A program made the position numbers and the translations under genes. A stretch of 64,000 nt of DNA from Rhizobium halophilum (GTDB lineage: Bacteria > Pseudomonadota > Alphaproteobacteria > Rhizobiales > Rhizobiaceae). Where the stretch lies: the NCBI RefSeq assembly GCF_021648825.1, contig NZ_JAKJHS010000011.1, positions 1-64,000 on the forward strand, written 5' to 3'. Position 1 is the stretch's first letter; every line of letters begins with the position of its first letter. Positions 32,346 through 43,115 of the stretch are shown here, piece by piece. The notes under the pieces are model-generated. The model was not told where the DNA came from. It was given only the letters and a program-made list of their open reading frames with translations, and did no database searches.

Positions 32346-35300
32346 ATGGCAGACGATAACCTTGCGCGTAACCGGAATGACGCTCCGGACTTCTTCGCCG
32401 ATGGCGATCCCTTGGCAGAGCTCGCCCGTATTGTCGGGTACGATGAGCGTCTGGTGCCGAAGGCGCCTGTTGCCGAACGTCGTGAACCCGCCTTCAATCT
32501 GGAAGACGAGCTTCTCCGCGAGTTCGAGCGCTATGAGGCGCCGCGTCCACATCAGCCGGAGCTCGTGGCCGAAGGCGTCGCGCCCGAGATTGATGCCTTT
32601 CAGGGAGCCGCGACTGCCGATCTGGACATTGAGCTGTCTGATGACGCCTTCGACGTCAGTCGGAGAAGTGAGCTGTCGGATGACGTTGCAGGCTCTGGGC
32701 GTGCAAGCCCGATAGCCGTCGAAGCTGCTCTCCACCGGGACCACGAATCACTGCTTGCGCAGGGGCAGGAGGAAGCCGAGCATTCCTCGGCGGCGGAGCA
32801 GGAAATACAGGCGCCTGAAGGCCAGGCGCAATGGGAACGTGAGCCCGTGTCCGCCGTCACGGGTGCAGGCAACCCGGTCGATGCGGAGCTTGTCTCTGCC
32901 TATGCTCCTGACGGAGAGGACGGGGCACCGGTGGTTGACTGGGTGCAGGGCGATGAACCGCCGCCGCCACTCGATCTTTCGGATGAACTGGAACTTGCGC
33001 TCGGGGCGGGCGAGGCGCCTGCCTTTGGAGCCGACGTGCGCCGGGAGCGGAAGCCGATCTACACGCCCACCTTTCGGATGCCGCTTGCGAATTTTCATCC
33101 GACCGTTGAGCCCCAAGGCGCCGTTGCAGCGCCTCAGGAGCCGCGGATGCTGGACCGATCCGACTTCGCATCCCTGGTTGCTGATGCGCCTCCCGCTGTG
33201 TCGTCGTCAGATCAAGCCGATCAGGTGGATCCGGCTGCAATAGACCCGCTGCCGGACGAACAGGCTGTAGCCGACCTCGAGGTCCCGGTCTCGCTGGATT
33301 TTACCAGCCGCTCACATCCAGACGATTTTGGTGGTGACGCCTTGGTTCCTGAGGCTTCGACGGAGCCGGTTGCTGCTGAGCCTTCGATGCGCAATGTACG
33401 GCCCGACTCGTTCTTCGCGGTTGAGTCGAAAGATCCAGTCGTATCGGAGCCGCGCTTCGAGCTTCCCGTCGCTCTGGAGGGCGATCCGTTCGAACTGAAT
33501 GCTTCAGGCCCGTCGCCCGACGCCACCGTCGCTGCTGCCACGCCGGCTGAACCTATCTCGGATGACGAGTTCGAGCTCGCGCTGGACGATCTCGAGCTCG
33601 ATCTGACGGACATTCTGCTCGAAGAACACCGTGCTTCCGGCACGGAGCAGCCTCCGGTTGCGGCACCGCCTGCTGTTGCATCACTCGCTCAGCCCGAGCC
33701 GACGCGGGTGACCGCGTCCTGGTCGCCGATAGCGCGTGTCGTTCCGACCATGGCCGTTACGCCGGCGCCTGGCGCAGTGCCCGCGCAGGTGCAGTTGCCA
33801 GCCGAAGCGGCGGCGGCGCCGTCATGGTCAACCTCTGAGCAGCCTGGTTCCCGTGTCGTTGACGCCGAACAGAGCGGCAGCCTTGCCTTCGATCCCGCTC
33901 TGATCGCTGACACGGAGGATCAGCCGGAACCTGTCGTGGGCCTCGATGTCCCGGATCTCTCCCTCGAGGAGCAGGAGGCGGCGCCGGAGTATCGGAGCGA
34001 CGACGACTACGATATCGACGCCGAGCTTGCTTCGCTGCTGCAGCCGGCTGCATTAGGGCTCGCGGACCAGGCCGATGACGCCGAACAGGTGGCCTCCGCC
34101 CAACCTCAGCAGCAGCCCATCTCCCCAGGCTATCTTGATCTCGATGATTTCGAGCGTGCGCTTGAGGAGGATTTCCGCCGGAGTTTGACGACGCCGCTGC
34201 CGCAGCAGTCTCGCCTCGATCCCAATATGGCTTACAACGCGCAGACGAGCGGTGACGGCTCGCGCAGGTCCTTTGCTGCCCTTGCTCTGCCTCTGGCAAT
34301 TGCCGGCGTCGTCGTTGCAGGGGGCTCCATTGCCTACGCGCTGTTCGGCGGCGAAAACAGTTCGATTGCCTCCAGCGGAGAGCCGATCATCATTGCAGCC
34401 GACACCGATCCCGTGAAGGTGCTGCCGAAGGATCCCGGCGGCAAGACCGTTCCCAATCAGGACAAGGCCGTCTACGACCGCGTCGCAGGACAGGTTCCCG
34501 AGGCTCCCAAGCAGGAGGCATTGATCTCGACGAACGAAGAGCCCGTCGACGTCGTGCAGAAAACCCTGATGACCGACCAGCTTCCTCTCGAAGGTGAAGA
34601 GGTGGCTGATGCTGGAGACGTCGTGTCGAGCGGCGTCGCCCAAGAGGACCGACTCATGCCGAACGGCGACGAGGCGACGATGCCGGCGGAGACTGCGCAG
34701 CAGCCCGTTGCCATCATGCCGCGTCGCGTGAAGACGATGGTTGTTCGCCCCGACGGGACGCTCGTCGAGCAGGAAGTCGCTACGGCGCCTGCCCCGATGT
34801 TGCCCGAAGCCATGCCTGGCGATGCTCAGAAGGCGCCGGCTGCATCGGTCAAGAGCGTCGAGGTCGCCTCGATCCCTGACACGCCTGCGGCTCCTTCGAC
34901 GGCTGCTCCGGTAGGGCAGGGCGGGATCGTGCCCGTTTCGGCTGATGCCTCTGCTACGACACCTGAGCCGGTGGCCGGTGTCGATGCGACAGTGCCAGAG
35001 GCAACCGCACAGGCTGCGATCGCTGCACCGGTTCCCATCGCACGTCCGGCCCAGCAGGCGGCCAACGTGGTGGCGGCCGTAAGCGATCAGGGCAGGGTCC
35101 AGGCGGCGCCTGCCGCTCCTGTGGATGCGCCTGCAGCTGGCGCAGTGGCGCCGGTTGCCCCGACCGAAGTCGCCTCGGTGTCACCCGGCGGCTATGTCAT
35201 CCAGATAGCATCCTTGCCGACTGCGGCCGATGCCGAAAAGTCTTACAAGAACCTCTCCGCGAAGTTCGGGTCCGTCATCGGCGGTCGCGGGGTGGACATT

Positions 35301-35429
35301 CGGGAGGCGGTAATTGCGGGCAAGGGCACCTTCTATCGGGTGCGCATCCCGGCGGGCAGCAAGGCCGACGCAGTCGCGCTCTGCGAGAGCTACCGTGCCG
35401 CGGGCGGAAGCTGCCTGGTGGCGAAATAA
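32346..35429 (+). CDS. SPOR-domain envelope protein with long disordered region
   Basis: 1027 aa from ATG 32346. The first 630 residues are acidic, Ala/Pro/Glu-rich and without clear fold, with short helical blocks such as FELALDDLELDLTDILLEE. One transmembrane helix near 655-675 (FAALALPLAIAGVVVAGGSI) makes it a bitopic inner-membrane protein with a large cytoplasmic part. A periplasmic Pro/Ala-rich stretch leads to a C-terminal SPOR domain (GGYVIQIASLPTAADAEKSY, FYRVRIPAGSKADAVALC). SPOR domains bind denuded septal peptidoglycan, so a role in division or polar growth is likely. The terminator at 35454 follows. Confidence 0.82.
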   Translation: MADDNLARNRNDAPDFFADGDPLAELARIVGYDERLVPKAPVAERREPAFNLEDELLREFERYEAPRPHQPELVAEGVAPEIDAFQGAATADLDIELSDDAFDVSRRSELSDDVAGSGRASPIAVEAALHRDHESLLAQGQEEAEHSSAAEQEIQAPEGQAQWEREPVSAVTGAGNPVDAELVSAYAPDGEDGAPVVDWVQGDEPPPPLDLSDELELALGAGEAPAFGADVRRERKPIYTPTFRMPLANFHPTVEPQGAVAAPQEPRMLDRSDFASLVADAPPAVSSSDQADQVDPAAIDPLPDEQAVADLEVPVSLDFTSRSHPDDFGGDALVPEASTEPVAAEPSMRNVRPDSFFAVESKDPVVSEPRFELPVALEGDPFELNASGPSPDATVAAATPAEPISDDEFELALDDLELDLTDILLEEHRASGTEQPPVAAPPAVASLAQPEPTRVTASWSPIARVVPTMAVTPAPGAVPAQVQLPAEAAAAPSWSTSEQPGSRVVDAEQSGSLAFDPALIADTEDQPEPVVGLDVPDLSLEEQEAAPEYRSDDDYDIDAELASLLQPAALGLADQADDAEQVASAQPQQQPISPGYLDLDDFERALEEDFRRSLTTPLPQQSRLDPNMAYNAQTSGDGSRRSFAALALPLAIAGVVVAGGSIAYALFGGENSSIASSGEPIIIAADTDPVKVLPKDPGGKTVPNQDKAVYDRVAGQVPEAPKQEALISTNEEPVDVVQKTLMTDQLPLEGEEVADAGDVVSSGVAQEDRLMPNGDEATMPAETAQQPVAIMPRRVKTMVVRPDGTLVEQEVATAPAPMLPEAMPGDAQKAPAASVKSVEVASIPDTPAAPSTAAPVGQGGIVPVSADASATTPEPVAGVDATVPEATAQAAIAAPVPIARPAQQAANVVAAVSDQGRVQAAPAAPVDAPAAGAVAPVAPTEVASVSPGGYVIQIASLPTAADAEKSYKNLSAKFGSVIGGRGVDIREAVIAGKGTFYRVRIPAGSKADAVALCESYRAAGGSCLVAK

Positions 35430-35453
35430 CCGAACCAGGGACGAAAACTGAAG

Positions 35454-35478
35454 CGGGGCCGGAAGGCCCCGTTTTCGT
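35454..35478 (+). terminator. Terminator after the SPOR gene
   Basis: CGGGGCC, a GGAA loop and GGCCCCG followed by TTTTC. Confidence 0.8.
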
Positions 35479-35529
35479 TTCCGACGAGAACGCATCGCCT
35501 TTACAGCGTGTCGCGCCTATCATGCCGGC

Positions 35530-36546
35530 ATGTCCGAATCAAAAGCCATGATCCTTGGGGCAAGCGGCGCGGTTCTCACGGCCGACGAAATCGCCCTTTA
35601 TCGAGATGAGCGCCCATGGGGCTTCATCCTGTTCGCCCGAAACATCCAAGAGCCGGCGCAGATCACCGATCTCGTCGCCTCCATGCGCGAGGCCGTGGAT
35701 CGCCCCGAGGCTCCGGTGCTGATCGACCAGGAAGGGGGGCGCGTTCAGCGCATCCGGCCGCCGATCGCGGAGAAATATCCTTCCCCTGCCGAACTTGGCG
35801 CTCTGTTTCGCGCGGATCGGGAGCAGGGCCTGAGGGCTGCCTGGCTGATGTCGAGGCTGCACGCCTTCGATCTCCTGAAGCTCGGCATTAATGTAGACTG
35901 CCTGCCGGTGCTCGACGTGCCTGTGAAAGGCGCCAATAATGTGATTGGCGACCGTGCCTATGGCTTCGATCCTGAAACCGTGGCGGCCATGGGCCAGGCT
36001 GCCTCCGACGGGCTGAAGGCAGGCGGCGTGCTGCCGGTCATGAAGCACATACCGGGACATGGGCGCGGTATGGCAGACTCCCATCATGACCTGCCGGTCG
36101 TCACCGCCAGCCGCGAGGAACTGGAGGCGCATGACTTCGTGCCGTTCCGGGCGCTGAGAGACGAACTCATGGCTATGAGTGCCCACATCGTCTTCACCGC
36201 GATAGATCCCGATCAGCCGGCGACGACGTCGCGCCGGGTGATCGAGGAGGTCATCCGTGGGCACATCGGCTTTGATGGCCTGCTGATGTCGGACGACGCG
36301 TCCATGAACGCCTTGAAAGGCACTATTGGGGAGCGCGCGCGGCGAATAGCTGGGGGCGGTTGCGATATGATCTTGCATTGCAACGGCGTGATGGAAGAAA
36401 TGAAGGCAGTGGCCCGGGGAGCGCTGCCGCTGCAGGGCGAAGCGCTCCGTCGCGCGATCCGGGTCGAGGCGGCGTTCGGCGTAGTGGACGGCGTGAAAGA
36501 AGACGATCTTCGCCAGGAGTTCCGGTCACTTCTCGCCAGCTCCTGA
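35530..36546 (+). CDS. nagZ: Beta-N-acetylhexosaminidase, GH3 family
   Basis: 338 aa. GH3 landmarks: FARNIQ, VLIDQEGGRVQRI, VLDVPVKGANNVIGDRAYG, the NagZ loop KHIPGHGRGMADSH with the catalytic His-Asp dyad, and FDGLLMSDDASM with the nucleophile Asp. NagZ removes N-acetylglucosamine from recycled muropeptides in the cytoplasm; products can act as signals for beta-lactamase control. No signal peptide, as expected. It lies before scpA with 19 bp spacing. Confidence 0.92.
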   Translation: MSESKAMILGASGAVLTADEIALYRDERPWGFILFARNIQEPAQITDLVASMREAVDRPEAPVLIDQEGGRVQRIRPPIAEKYPSPAELGALFRADREQGLRAAWLMSRLHAFDLLKLGINVDCLPVLDVPVKGANNVIGDRAYGFDPETVAAMGQAASDGLKAGGVLPVMKHIPGHGRGMADSHHDLPVVTASREELEAHDFVPFRALRDELMAMSAHIVFTAIDPDQPATTSRRVIEEVIRGHIGFDGLLMSDDASMNALKGTIGERARRIAGGGCDMILHCNGVMEEMKAVARGALPLQGEALRRAIRVEAAFGVVDGVKEDDLRQEFRSLLASS

Positions 36547-36565
36547 TCTGACGCATGAGGTGGGA

Positions 36566-37405
36566 ATGGCAGGACACATTGCAAAAGGCGCCATTCCGAT
36601 GGACCAGCTCTGGCAGGACACGCCGGAGCGGGCAATGGATGAACCGGCCCTTGTAATCGACGTCGGCGGCTTCGAAGGACCGCTTGACCTTCTCCTCCAT
36701 CTGGCGCGTTCCCAGAAGGTGGATCTTGCGAAGATATCGGTGCTGGCGCTTGCCGAGCAATATCTGCAGTTCGTGGAGAGCGCGCGCCGGGTGCGCATCG
36801 AACTGGCTGCCGATTACCTCGTTATGGCGGCCTGGCTCGCCTTTCTCAAATCAAAGCTCCTGATCCCCCAGCAGGTCAAGGGGGATGACGGCCCGACCGG
36901 CGAGGAGATGGCGGCGACACTCGCCTTTCGGCTGAAGCGGCTCGAGGCGATGCGGGAGGCGGCGAGCGGTCTGATCCATCGTAACCGGCTCGGCCGCGAC
37001 GTCTTTGTTCGCGGGGCACCGGAGCATATCCCCCATCGTGTGCAATCGGCCTTCGATGCGAGCCTCTACGATCTTCTTTCCGCTTACGCTAACCTGCGCC
37101 AGCGCCAAGCCGTGACGCAGGTCACGATCGAGAAGCGGAAGGTCTGGTCGCTCTCCGACGCCCGCGAGTTGTTGACCCGAATGCTTGGCGAGATCACCGA
37201 TTGGACCGCCCTGCAGCACTACCTGCTGGAATACCTGCCGCCGGCGGATAGGGTGACGGCAACGGCCAGCGCTTTTGCGGCTTCGCTCGAACTTGTTCGC
37301 GAAGGCAAGTTGGAGATACGCCAGGACGGTGCGTTTCAACCGATCTACATGCGCGGCGGCGCCAAGCCAGGGTCGGCTCGGGAGGCAGTCGTTGACACCT
37401 TCTGA
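36566..37405 (+). CDS. scpA: Segregation and condensation protein A
   Basis: 279 aa from ATG 36566; a GTG two codons upstream is possible. Kleisin features: VIDVGGFEGPLDLLLHLARSQ (split family motif FxGPLDLLL), DLAKISVLALAEQYL, DYLVMAAWLAFLKSKLLIP and a C-terminal winged-helix part. With ScpB and SMC it forms the condensin that compacts and segregates the chromosome. Overlaps scpB by 14 bases, so the pair is coupled. Confidence 0.93.
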   Translation: MAGHIAKGAIPMDQLWQDTPERAMDEPALVIDVGGFEGPLDLLLHLARSQKVDLAKISVLALAEQYLQFVESARRVRIELAADYLVMAAWLAFLKSKLLIPQQVKGDDGPTGEEMAATLAFRLKRLEAMREAASGLIHRNRLGRDVFVRGAPEHIPHRVQSAFDASLYDLLSAYANLRQRQAVTQVTIEKRKVWSLSDARELLTRMLGEITDWTALQHYLLEYLPPADRVTATASAFAASLELVREGKLEIRQDGAFQPIYMRGGAKPGSAREAVVDTF

Positions 37406-38102
37406 GGAACGGCCGTCTGACGCGGAGGCCTCGGCGCTGCCGGAAAGCTTCGAATTGGCTGAGGCGGAGCGGATTGCTGAAGCCTTGGTGTTCGCCTCTG
37501 CCGAGCCCGTCTCAGAAGCCTTTCTCGCCGAGCGGCTGCCACGCGGGGTGGATATCGGGACCCTGATGGAGAATCTCTCACAGTTGTATGCTGGGCGCGG
37601 GGTCAATCTCATCCGCACCGGAGACCGCTGGGCGTTTCGGACGGCAGCCGATCTTTCCTTCGTCATCCGCAAGGATGATAACGAGCCTCGGAAGCTGTCG
37701 CGCGCAGCGCTCGAAGTGCTCGCCATCATTGCGTATCACCAGCCGGTCACGCGAGCAGAGATCGAAGAGATCCGCGGCGTCCAGACCTCCAAGGGGACCT
37801 TGGATGTACTGATGGAGGCGGGCTGGGTGCGCTTTCGCGGTCGGCGCAGGACGCCCGGCCGCCCAGTCACCATGGGAACGACGCCGGAATTTCTCGATCA
37901 TTTTGGGCTGGAGGAACTACGCGATCTCCCCGGCTTGGAGGAACTGAAGGGTGCAGGACTTCTCTCCGGACGCATCCCGCCGAACTTCCATGTACCGCTT
38001 CCCGGAACGTCGGACGATCTGCAGGAGGACGAGGATCCGATTACCCAAATGGACCTGGAGGAGCTTGGCCTCTTGACACCGGGCGGTGAAGAAGAGGAAT
38101 GA
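37392..38102 (+). CDS. scpB: Segregation and condensation protein B
   Basis: 236 aa from TTG 37392, which lies inside the scpA end; no ATG is available nearby. ScpB features: AEALVFASAEPVSEAFLAERL, WAFRTAADLSF, KLSRAALEVLAIIAYHQPVT (split) and RAEIEEIRGVQTSKGTLD, two winged-helix domains, and an acidic tail ending GGEEEE. It dimerises and binds ScpA in the condensin complex. Confidence 0.92.
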   Translation: MTPSEERPSDAEASALPESFELAEAERIAEALVFASAEPVSEAFLAERLPRGVDIGTLMENLSQLYAGRGVNLIRTGDRWAFRTAADLSFVIRKDDNEPRKLSRAALEVLAIIAYHQPVTRAEIEEIRGVQTSKGTLDVLMEAGWVRFRGRRRTPGRPVTMGTTPEFLDHFGLEELRDLPGLEELKGAGLLSGRIPPNFHVPLPGTSDDLQEDEDPITQMDLEELGLLTPGGEEEE

Positions 38103-38148
38103 CGTCATCTTTTCGAGGGCCGTGCAGGGGCCCGGCTTCGGGCACGTC

Positions 38149-39279
38149 ATGACGTTATCAACCACACCACCGATCGAGAGAACGCGGCGCACCACGGGTG
38201 TGTCCTTCGCATCTCAGTTGGCGTTCGAAGAAATCCACCACAGCTACCACGGCAAGGAGACGATCCACGGCATATCCCTGACCGCTCAGCCGGGCGAGGT
38301 GCTCTGCCTGCTGGGTCCTTCCGGCTCGGGCAAGACGACCCTCCTGCGGATCGCGGCGGGTATCGAAGTCCAAAGTCGCGGTCGAGTGTTGATCGATGGG
38401 CGCGAGGCTGCAGGGCCCAACGCCTTTCTCCCACCGGAAAGGCGCGGCATCGGCCTGATGTTCCAGGATTTCGCGCTTTTTCCGCATATGTCGGTGCTCG
38501 ACAATGTCCGCTTCGGTTTGACGGCACTCCCGAAGAAGGATGCCGTCGCCGCGGCACTGGCTGCACTCGAGCGGGTGGGGCTGGTTCACTATGCCGAAAC
38601 ATATCCACATGTGCTTTCGGGAGGGGAGCAGCAGCGAGTGGCGCTGGCGCGGGCGCTGGCGCCGCGCCCGGGCGTGCTGCTCATGGATGAGCCCTTCTCT
38701 GGTCTCGACTCCAGGCTGAAGGACGCAGTGCGGGCCGACACGCTGTCCATCCTGCGCGAAAGCCGCGCCACCGCCATCGTCGTTACTCATGATGCAGAAG
38801 AGGCGATGCGCATGGCAGACCGCATCGCGCTGCTTCGCGACGGCCGGCTCGTCCAGGTCGGCAGGGCAGATGAGCTATATCGCCAGCCGCGCGATCTGTT
38901 CGCCGCCGGCTTCTTTTCCGAGATCAACGAGTTTGAAGGTGTGGTCCGGCAGGGCGCGGTCGAAACGCCCGTCGGCATGACACCGGCGCCCGGGCTGGCC
39001 GACGGCACGACCGTCTCCATTGCCGTGCGCCTTTCGGATGTGCGCGTTATGCCACATGGCGGCGCAATGCAGGCGAGGATACGCTCGCGGCGCTTCCTCG
39101 GCGTGGTGGAAATGCTGGATCTTGCAGTACCGGAACGCGAGGAGCCGGTTCGGGCTCGGGTGAGGGCGGATCTGCTGCCCCCTGGCCTCACGGAAGTCAC
39201 CGTGACCGTGCAGCCGCAGGACATTTTGGTGTTTGAAAAAGGTGTTCAAACATCATACATCGGACGCATCCGAAGATAG
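38149..39279 (+). CDS. ABC transporter ATP-binding protein, FbpC/PotA-like, without partner genes
   Basis: 376 aa from ATG 38149. Walker A GPSGSGKT (56-63), Q-loop [12 protein letters not shown], signature [16 protein letters not shown], Walker [13 protein letters not shown] and H-loop VVTHDAEEA are intact. The C-terminal third has the TOBE-like regulatory domain of iron(III), spermidine and similar importers ([26 protein letters not shown]). No permease or binding protein gene is next to it; scpB ends 46 bp upstream and tatA begins 11 bp downstream. The missing partners are presumably elsewhere. Confidence 0.82.
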   Translation: MTLSTTPPIERTRRTTGVSFASQLAFEEIHHSYHGKETIHGISLTAQPGEVLCLLGPSGSGKTTLLRIAAGIEVQSRGRVLIDGREAAGPNAFLPPERRGIGLMFQDFALFPHMSVLDNVRFGLTALPKKDAVAAALAALERVGLVHYAETYPHVLSGGEQQRVALARALAPRPGVLLMDEPFSGLDSRLKDAVRADTLSILRESRATAIVVTHDAEEAMRMADRIALLRDGRLVQVGRADELYRQPRDLFAAGFFSEINEFEGVVRQGAVETPVGMTPAPGLADGTTVSIAVRLSDVRVMPHGGAMQARIRSRRFLGVVEMLDLAVPEREEPVRARVRADLLPPGLTEVTVTVQPQDILVFEKGVQTSYIGRIRR

Positions 39280-39290
39280 GAGTTGGAGTT

Positions 39291-39497
39291 ATGGGTTCCT
39301 TCAGTGTTTGGCATTGGCTGATTGTTCTGGTCATCGTGCTCGTGCTTTTTGGCCGCGGCAAGATTCCGGAATTGATGGGCGACGTCGCCAAGGGCATCAA
39401 GAGCTTCAAGAAGGGCATCAGCGAGGACGATACTCCTGAAACGACCAAGACCGTCGACCACAAGCCCGAAGACACCAAGGAAACGACCCGGACCTAA
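39291..39497 (+). CDS. tatA: Twin-arginine translocase subunit TatA
   Basis: 68 aa. A short N-terminal helix ([22 protein letters not shown] with the conserved FGRGK hinge) is followed by the amphipathic helix [15 protein letters not shown] and a charged tail. TatA forms the variable-size pore of the Tat pathway for folded proteins. First of tatABC. Confidence 0.95.
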   Translation: MGSFSVWHWLIVLVIVLVLFGRGKIPELMGDVAKGIKSFKKGISEDDTPETTKTVDHKPEDTKETTRT

Positions 39498-39529
39498 CTG
39501 TTCCGACCGGGTTGCAGGAGCCTTCTTGA

Positions 39530-40174
39530 ATGCTTGACATCGGCTGGACCGAGCTCTTCGTGCTTGGGATCGTTCTTATCGTAGTGGTCGGGCCGAAGGA
39601 TCTGCCACCAATGTTGCGCGCCTTCGGGCGAATGACCGGCAACCTGCGCAAGATGGCAGGCGAATTTCGATCTCAGTTCGATGAGGCGTTGCGTGAGTCG
39701 GAGATGGACGAGGTCCGCAAGACGATCTCCGACGTGCAGAAGCTCAACCCGACGAATGCGCTGCGCGATGCGGTAAACCCGCTGCGCCAAATGGGCAATG
39801 AGATCCGGAGCGATCTGGAGAAATCCACCCGCATCGAAAAGCAGGATGTTGAAGCACAGAAGGCCGTGGAGGGTGTTATCCCCGCCGAGCAGCCGGCGCC
39901 CGTCGCGGTCCCGGAGCCAACGATGGCGCTCCCCGCAACACCGCCTGTGGTCAGCCAACCGGCACCTGTCGCAGGTGCTGCTGCTTCTAAACCCGCCCGC
40001 AAGAAGCCGGCGCCGAAGGCTGCTGTCGCCGGCGAGGCGCAGGCTGCCGTCGAGGGTGCAAAGCCAAAGCGGCCCCGCGCTTCCGCCAGCAAGGCGCCGG
40101 TCGCCGAAGCTCGGAAGCCCGCTTCGCGTAAGCAGGCCGAAAAGACCGTCGACACTCCAAAGGATGAAGCATGA
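39530..40174 (+). CDS. tatB: Twin-arginine translocase subunit TatB
   Basis: 214 aa. MLDIGWTELFVLGIVLIVVVGPKDLP is the TatB signature (acidic residue in the helix start, GPKDLP hinge), with a long amphipathic helix after it. The C-terminal 90 residues are Ala/Pro/Lys-rich and probably disordered, longer than in E. coli as is common in rhizobia. The stop overlaps tatC by 4 bases (ATGA). Confidence 0.93.
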   Translation: MLDIGWTELFVLGIVLIVVVGPKDLPPMLRAFGRMTGNLRKMAGEFRSQFDEALRESEMDEVRKTISDVQKLNPTNALRDAVNPLRQMGNEIRSDLEKSTRIEKQDVEAQKAVEGVIPAEQPAPVAVPEPTMALPATPPVVSQPAPVAGAAASKPARKKPAPKAAVAGEAQAAVEGAKPKRPRASASKAPVAEARKPASRKQAEKTVDTPKDEA

Positions 40175-40995
40175 GCGGTGATCTGGACGACAAGCCGCAG
40201 CCGCTTATCGAGCACTTGATCGAGCTTCGCCGGCGCCTGATCTGGGCGCTTGGTGCTTTCTTCCTTGCCTTTATCGTCTGCTTCTTCTTTGCCAAGGATC
40301 TTTTCAACTTTCTCGTGGTTCCGTACCGATGGGCGGTGCTGTGGGCAGACATGGATGTCTCGAAGTCGGAACTCATCTACACTGCCCCGCAGGAGTTCTT
40401 CTTTACGCAGGTGAAGGTGGCCATGTTCGGCGCGCTTGTAATCGCTTTTCCGGTGATCGCGTCGCAGATCTACAAATTCGTTGCACCCGGCCTTTACAAG
40501 AACGAGCGCGCTGCGTTCCTTCCATTCCTGATCGCCTCGCCGATCCTGTTCCTGCTGGGCGCAGCGCTTGTCTATTTCTTCTTCACGCCGATGGTGATGT
40601 GGTTCTTCCTCGCCATGCAGCAGGCTCCCGAAGAGGGGGAGATGGCAATCTCGCTCCTGCCGCGCGTGTCGGAGTATCTCAGCCTCATCATGACGCTGGT
40701 TCTTTCCTTCGGCCTCGTCTTCCAGCTTCCGGTGGTGACCACGCTTCTCGCGCGCGTAGGCTTGCTCACAAGCGAATGGCTGCGAGAAAAGCGGAAGTTC
40801 GCGATCGTGATCGCCTTCGTTGTTGCGGCAGTCCTGACGCCACCCGACCCGCTGTCCCAGATCGGCCTTGCGCTGCCGACTATCCTTCTCTACGAGATTT
40901 CCATCTACGCCGCCCGACTCGTCGAGCGTAAACGCGCTGAGGAGGCAGTTACCGAAACCCTCGCGTCGGACCTTTCCGGAACAGACGAGGCCTAG
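40171..40995 (+). CDS. tatC: Twin-arginine translocase subunit TatC
   Basis: 274 aa with six transmembrane helices. [39 protein letters not shown] and [18 protein letters not shown] are diagnostic TatC stretches. TatC binds the twin-arginine signal peptide with TatB. Coupled to tatB by the overlap; serS follows 52 bp downstream. Confidence 0.96.
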   Translation: MSGDLDDKPQPLIEHLIELRRRLIWALGAFFLAFIVCFFFAKDLFNFLVVPYRWAVLWADMDVSKSELIYTAPQEFFFTQVKVAMFGALVIAFPVIASQIYKFVAPGLYKNERAAFLPFLIASPILFLLGAALVYFFFTPMVMWFFLAMQQAPEEGEMAISLLPRVSEYLSLIMTLVLSFGLVFQLPVVTTLLARVGLLTSEWLREKRKFAIVIAFVVAAVLTPPDPLSQIGLALPTILLYEISIYAARLVERKRAEEAVTETLASDLSGTDEA

Positions 40996-41047
40996 GCCTT
41001 CCTGCCTGGGTTGCGAAGGTGGCGTTCCGCTCGAAAGGCTAGGAACG

Positions 41048-42331
41048 ATGCTCGATATCAAGTGGATTCGCGACAATCCGGACATTCTCGACGAAGCGCT
41101 GAAGACGCGCGGCGGCCAGCCCATGGCCGCCACTCTGATCGCGCTTGACGACACTCGTCGCACGGTTATCCAGAAGCTCCAGGACATGCAGTCGCGCCGA
41201 AACGCCGCCTCCAAGGAGATCGGCGCTGCGATGGCGCAGAAGAATACGGAGCTTGCGGAGAAACTGAAGGCCGAAGTCTCCGAGATCAAGGATTTGATGC
41301 CTGTCGCGGAGCAGGAGGAGCGCGAGGCGGTTGCGGCGCTTGATGATATGCTCTCGCGCGTGCCCAATATCCCGTTCGATGACGTTCCGGTGGGGCGCGA
41401 CGAGAGCGACAACGTGATCAAACACGTGGTCGGACAGAAGCCGGGCTGGAACCACCCTGCCAAGGAGCATTTCGAGATCGGCGAAGCGCTTGGCCACATG
41501 GATTTCGAGCGTGCGGCCAAGCTCTCGGGTGCACGCTTCACGGTGCTTACGGGCCCACTGGCGCGGCTGGAGCGTGCGCTTGGCCAGTACATGCTCGACA
41601 CGCACACGATGGAGCATGGCTACACCGAGGTCTCTTCGCCACTGATGGTGCGCGACGAGGCGATGTACGGCACGGGGCAACTACCCAAGTTTGCTGAAGA
41701 CCTGTTCAAAACGACAGACGGTCGCTGGCTTATCCCCACAGCCGAAGTAACGCTGACGAACCTCGTTTCTGCCGAAACGCTGGAGCAGGAAAAGCTGCCG
41801 CTGCGCTTCACCGCTTTGACACCCTCGTTCCGGTCGGAGGCCGGCTCGGCCGGTCGCGATACCCGCGGGATGTTGCGCCAGCATCAGTTCTGGAAATGCG
41901 AACTGGTTTCGATCACCGATGCCGAAAGCTCGGTTGCCGAGCATGAGCGGATGACGGAATGTGCTGAGACGATTCTGAAGCGGCTCGGCCTTCATTTCCG
42001 CACCGTGACGCTTTGCACCGGCGACATGGGCTTCGGCGCTCGCAAGACCTACGACATTGAAGTCTGGCTTCCCGGCCAGAACACTTACCGGGAAATCTCC
42101 TCCTGCTCGGTCTGCGGCGACTTCCAGGGACGGCGCATGAATGCGCGGTATCGGACCAAGGACGAAAAGGGGCTGAGATTCGTCCACACGCTGAACGGGT
42201 CGGGAACGGCCGTCGGCCGCTGCCTGATCGCGGTGATGGAAAACTATCTGAACGAGGACGGCTCGATCACAGTCCCGGAGGTTCTCCTGCCGTACATGGG
42301 TGGCCTCACCAAGATCGAACGGTCCGCCTGA
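41048..42331 (+). CDS. serS: Seryl-tRNA synthetase
   Basis: 427 aa from ATG 41048, [20 protein letters not shown]. The N-terminal coiled coil that grips tRNA-Ser lies about 30-105. Class II motif 2 is [20 protein letters not shown] and motif 3 is [17 protein letters not shown]. Also supplies Ser-tRNA-Sec where present. The stop overlaps the surE start by one base. Confidence 0.97.
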   Translation: MLDIKWIRDNPDILDEALKTRGGQPMAATLIALDDTRRTVIQKLQDMQSRRNAASKEIGAAMAQKNTELAEKLKAEVSEIKDLMPVAEQEEREAVAALDDMLSRVPNIPFDDVPVGRDESDNVIKHVVGQKPGWNHPAKEHFEIGEALGHMDFERAAKLSGARFTVLTGPLARLERALGQYMLDTHTMEHGYTEVSSPLMVRDEAMYGTGQLPKFAEDLFKTTDGRWLIPTAEVTLTNLVSAETLEQEKLPLRFTALTPSFRSEAGSAGRDTRGMLRQHQFWKCELVSITDAESSVAEHERMTECAETILKRLGLHFRTVTLCTGDMGFGARKTYDIEVWLPGQNTYREISSCSVCGDFQGRRMNARYRTKDEKGLRFVHTLNGSGTAVGRCLIAVMENYLNEDGSITVPEVLLPYMGGLTKIERSA

Positions 42332-43107
42332 TGCGGATCCTGCTTACCAATGACGATGGGATTCATGCCGAAGGGCTTGCAGCGCTCGAGCGGATCGCGC
42401 GCCAGCTTTCCGACGACGTCTGGATTGTCGCGCCCGAGACGGATCAAAGCGGCCTGGCGCACTCACTGACGCTCTCGGAGCCGTTGCGGCTGCGCAAGGT
42501 CGCCGACAAACACTTCGCCCTTCGCGGCACGCCGACCGACTGCGTCATCATGGGCGTTCGGGAAGTCATGCCGGAGAGGCCGGATCTCATTCTCTCCGGC
42601 GTCAACGCCGGCGCCAACATGGCAGACGACGTCACCTATTCGGGGACGATCGCCGGCGCCATCGAGGGAACGCTGCAGGGGATACGTTCCTTCGCGCTGA
42701 GCCAAGCCTACAACTACGATGGCGAGGGCGGCAAGCTCGTGCCGTGGGAAGTGGCGGAAACCTACGCACCTGATCTCATCCGCAAGCTCAGCAAGGTGGA
42801 ATTTCCAGACGGCACCTTCCTCAACCTGAATTTCCCGAAGTGCGAGCCGAAGGATGTTCAGGGCGTTCAGGTGACGTCGCAGGGCAAACTCGACTTTGGC
42901 CTCACGATTGATGCGCGCCGCGACGGTCGCGGTATCCCGTACTATTGGCTCCGCTTCGGCGAGCGCCTCGGCCATTTCCGCGACGGGACCGACATCCATG
43001 CGCTCAAGCACAACAAGATCTCGGTGACGCCGCTGAAGCTGGATCTGACGGACTATTCGGTGCAGGATCGGGTGGCGAATGCACTTGGATTCGGAGTAGC
43101 GGATTGA
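42331..43107 (+). CDS. surE: 5'/3'-nucleotidase SurE
   Basis: 258 aa. [19 protein letters not shown] carries the metal-binding Asp pair (8-9); Asn near 96 in [18 protein letters not shown] completes the site. SurE dephosphorylates nucleoside monophosphates and is commonly beside pcm in survival operons, as here. TGATG overlap with serS. Confidence 0.95.
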   Translation: MRILLTNDDGIHAEGLAALERIARQLSDDVWIVAPETDQSGLAHSLTLSEPLRLRKVADKHFALRGTPTDCVIMGVREVMPERPDLILSGVNAGANMADDVTYSGTIAGAIEGTLQGIRSFALSQAYNYDGEGGKLVPWEVAETYAPDLIRKLSKVEFPDGTFLNLNFPKCEPKDVQGVQVTSQGKLDFGLTIDARRDGRGIPYYWLRFGERLGHFRDGTDIHALKHNKISVTPLKLDLTDYSVQDRVANALGFGVAD

Positions 43108-43115
43108 AGGCCGGC

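Noticed and set aside
39673..41607. 644-codon open frame on the minus strand across tatB, tatC and serS
   Set aside because: It is Ser/Arg-rich with no domain and spans three well-identified genes on the other strand.
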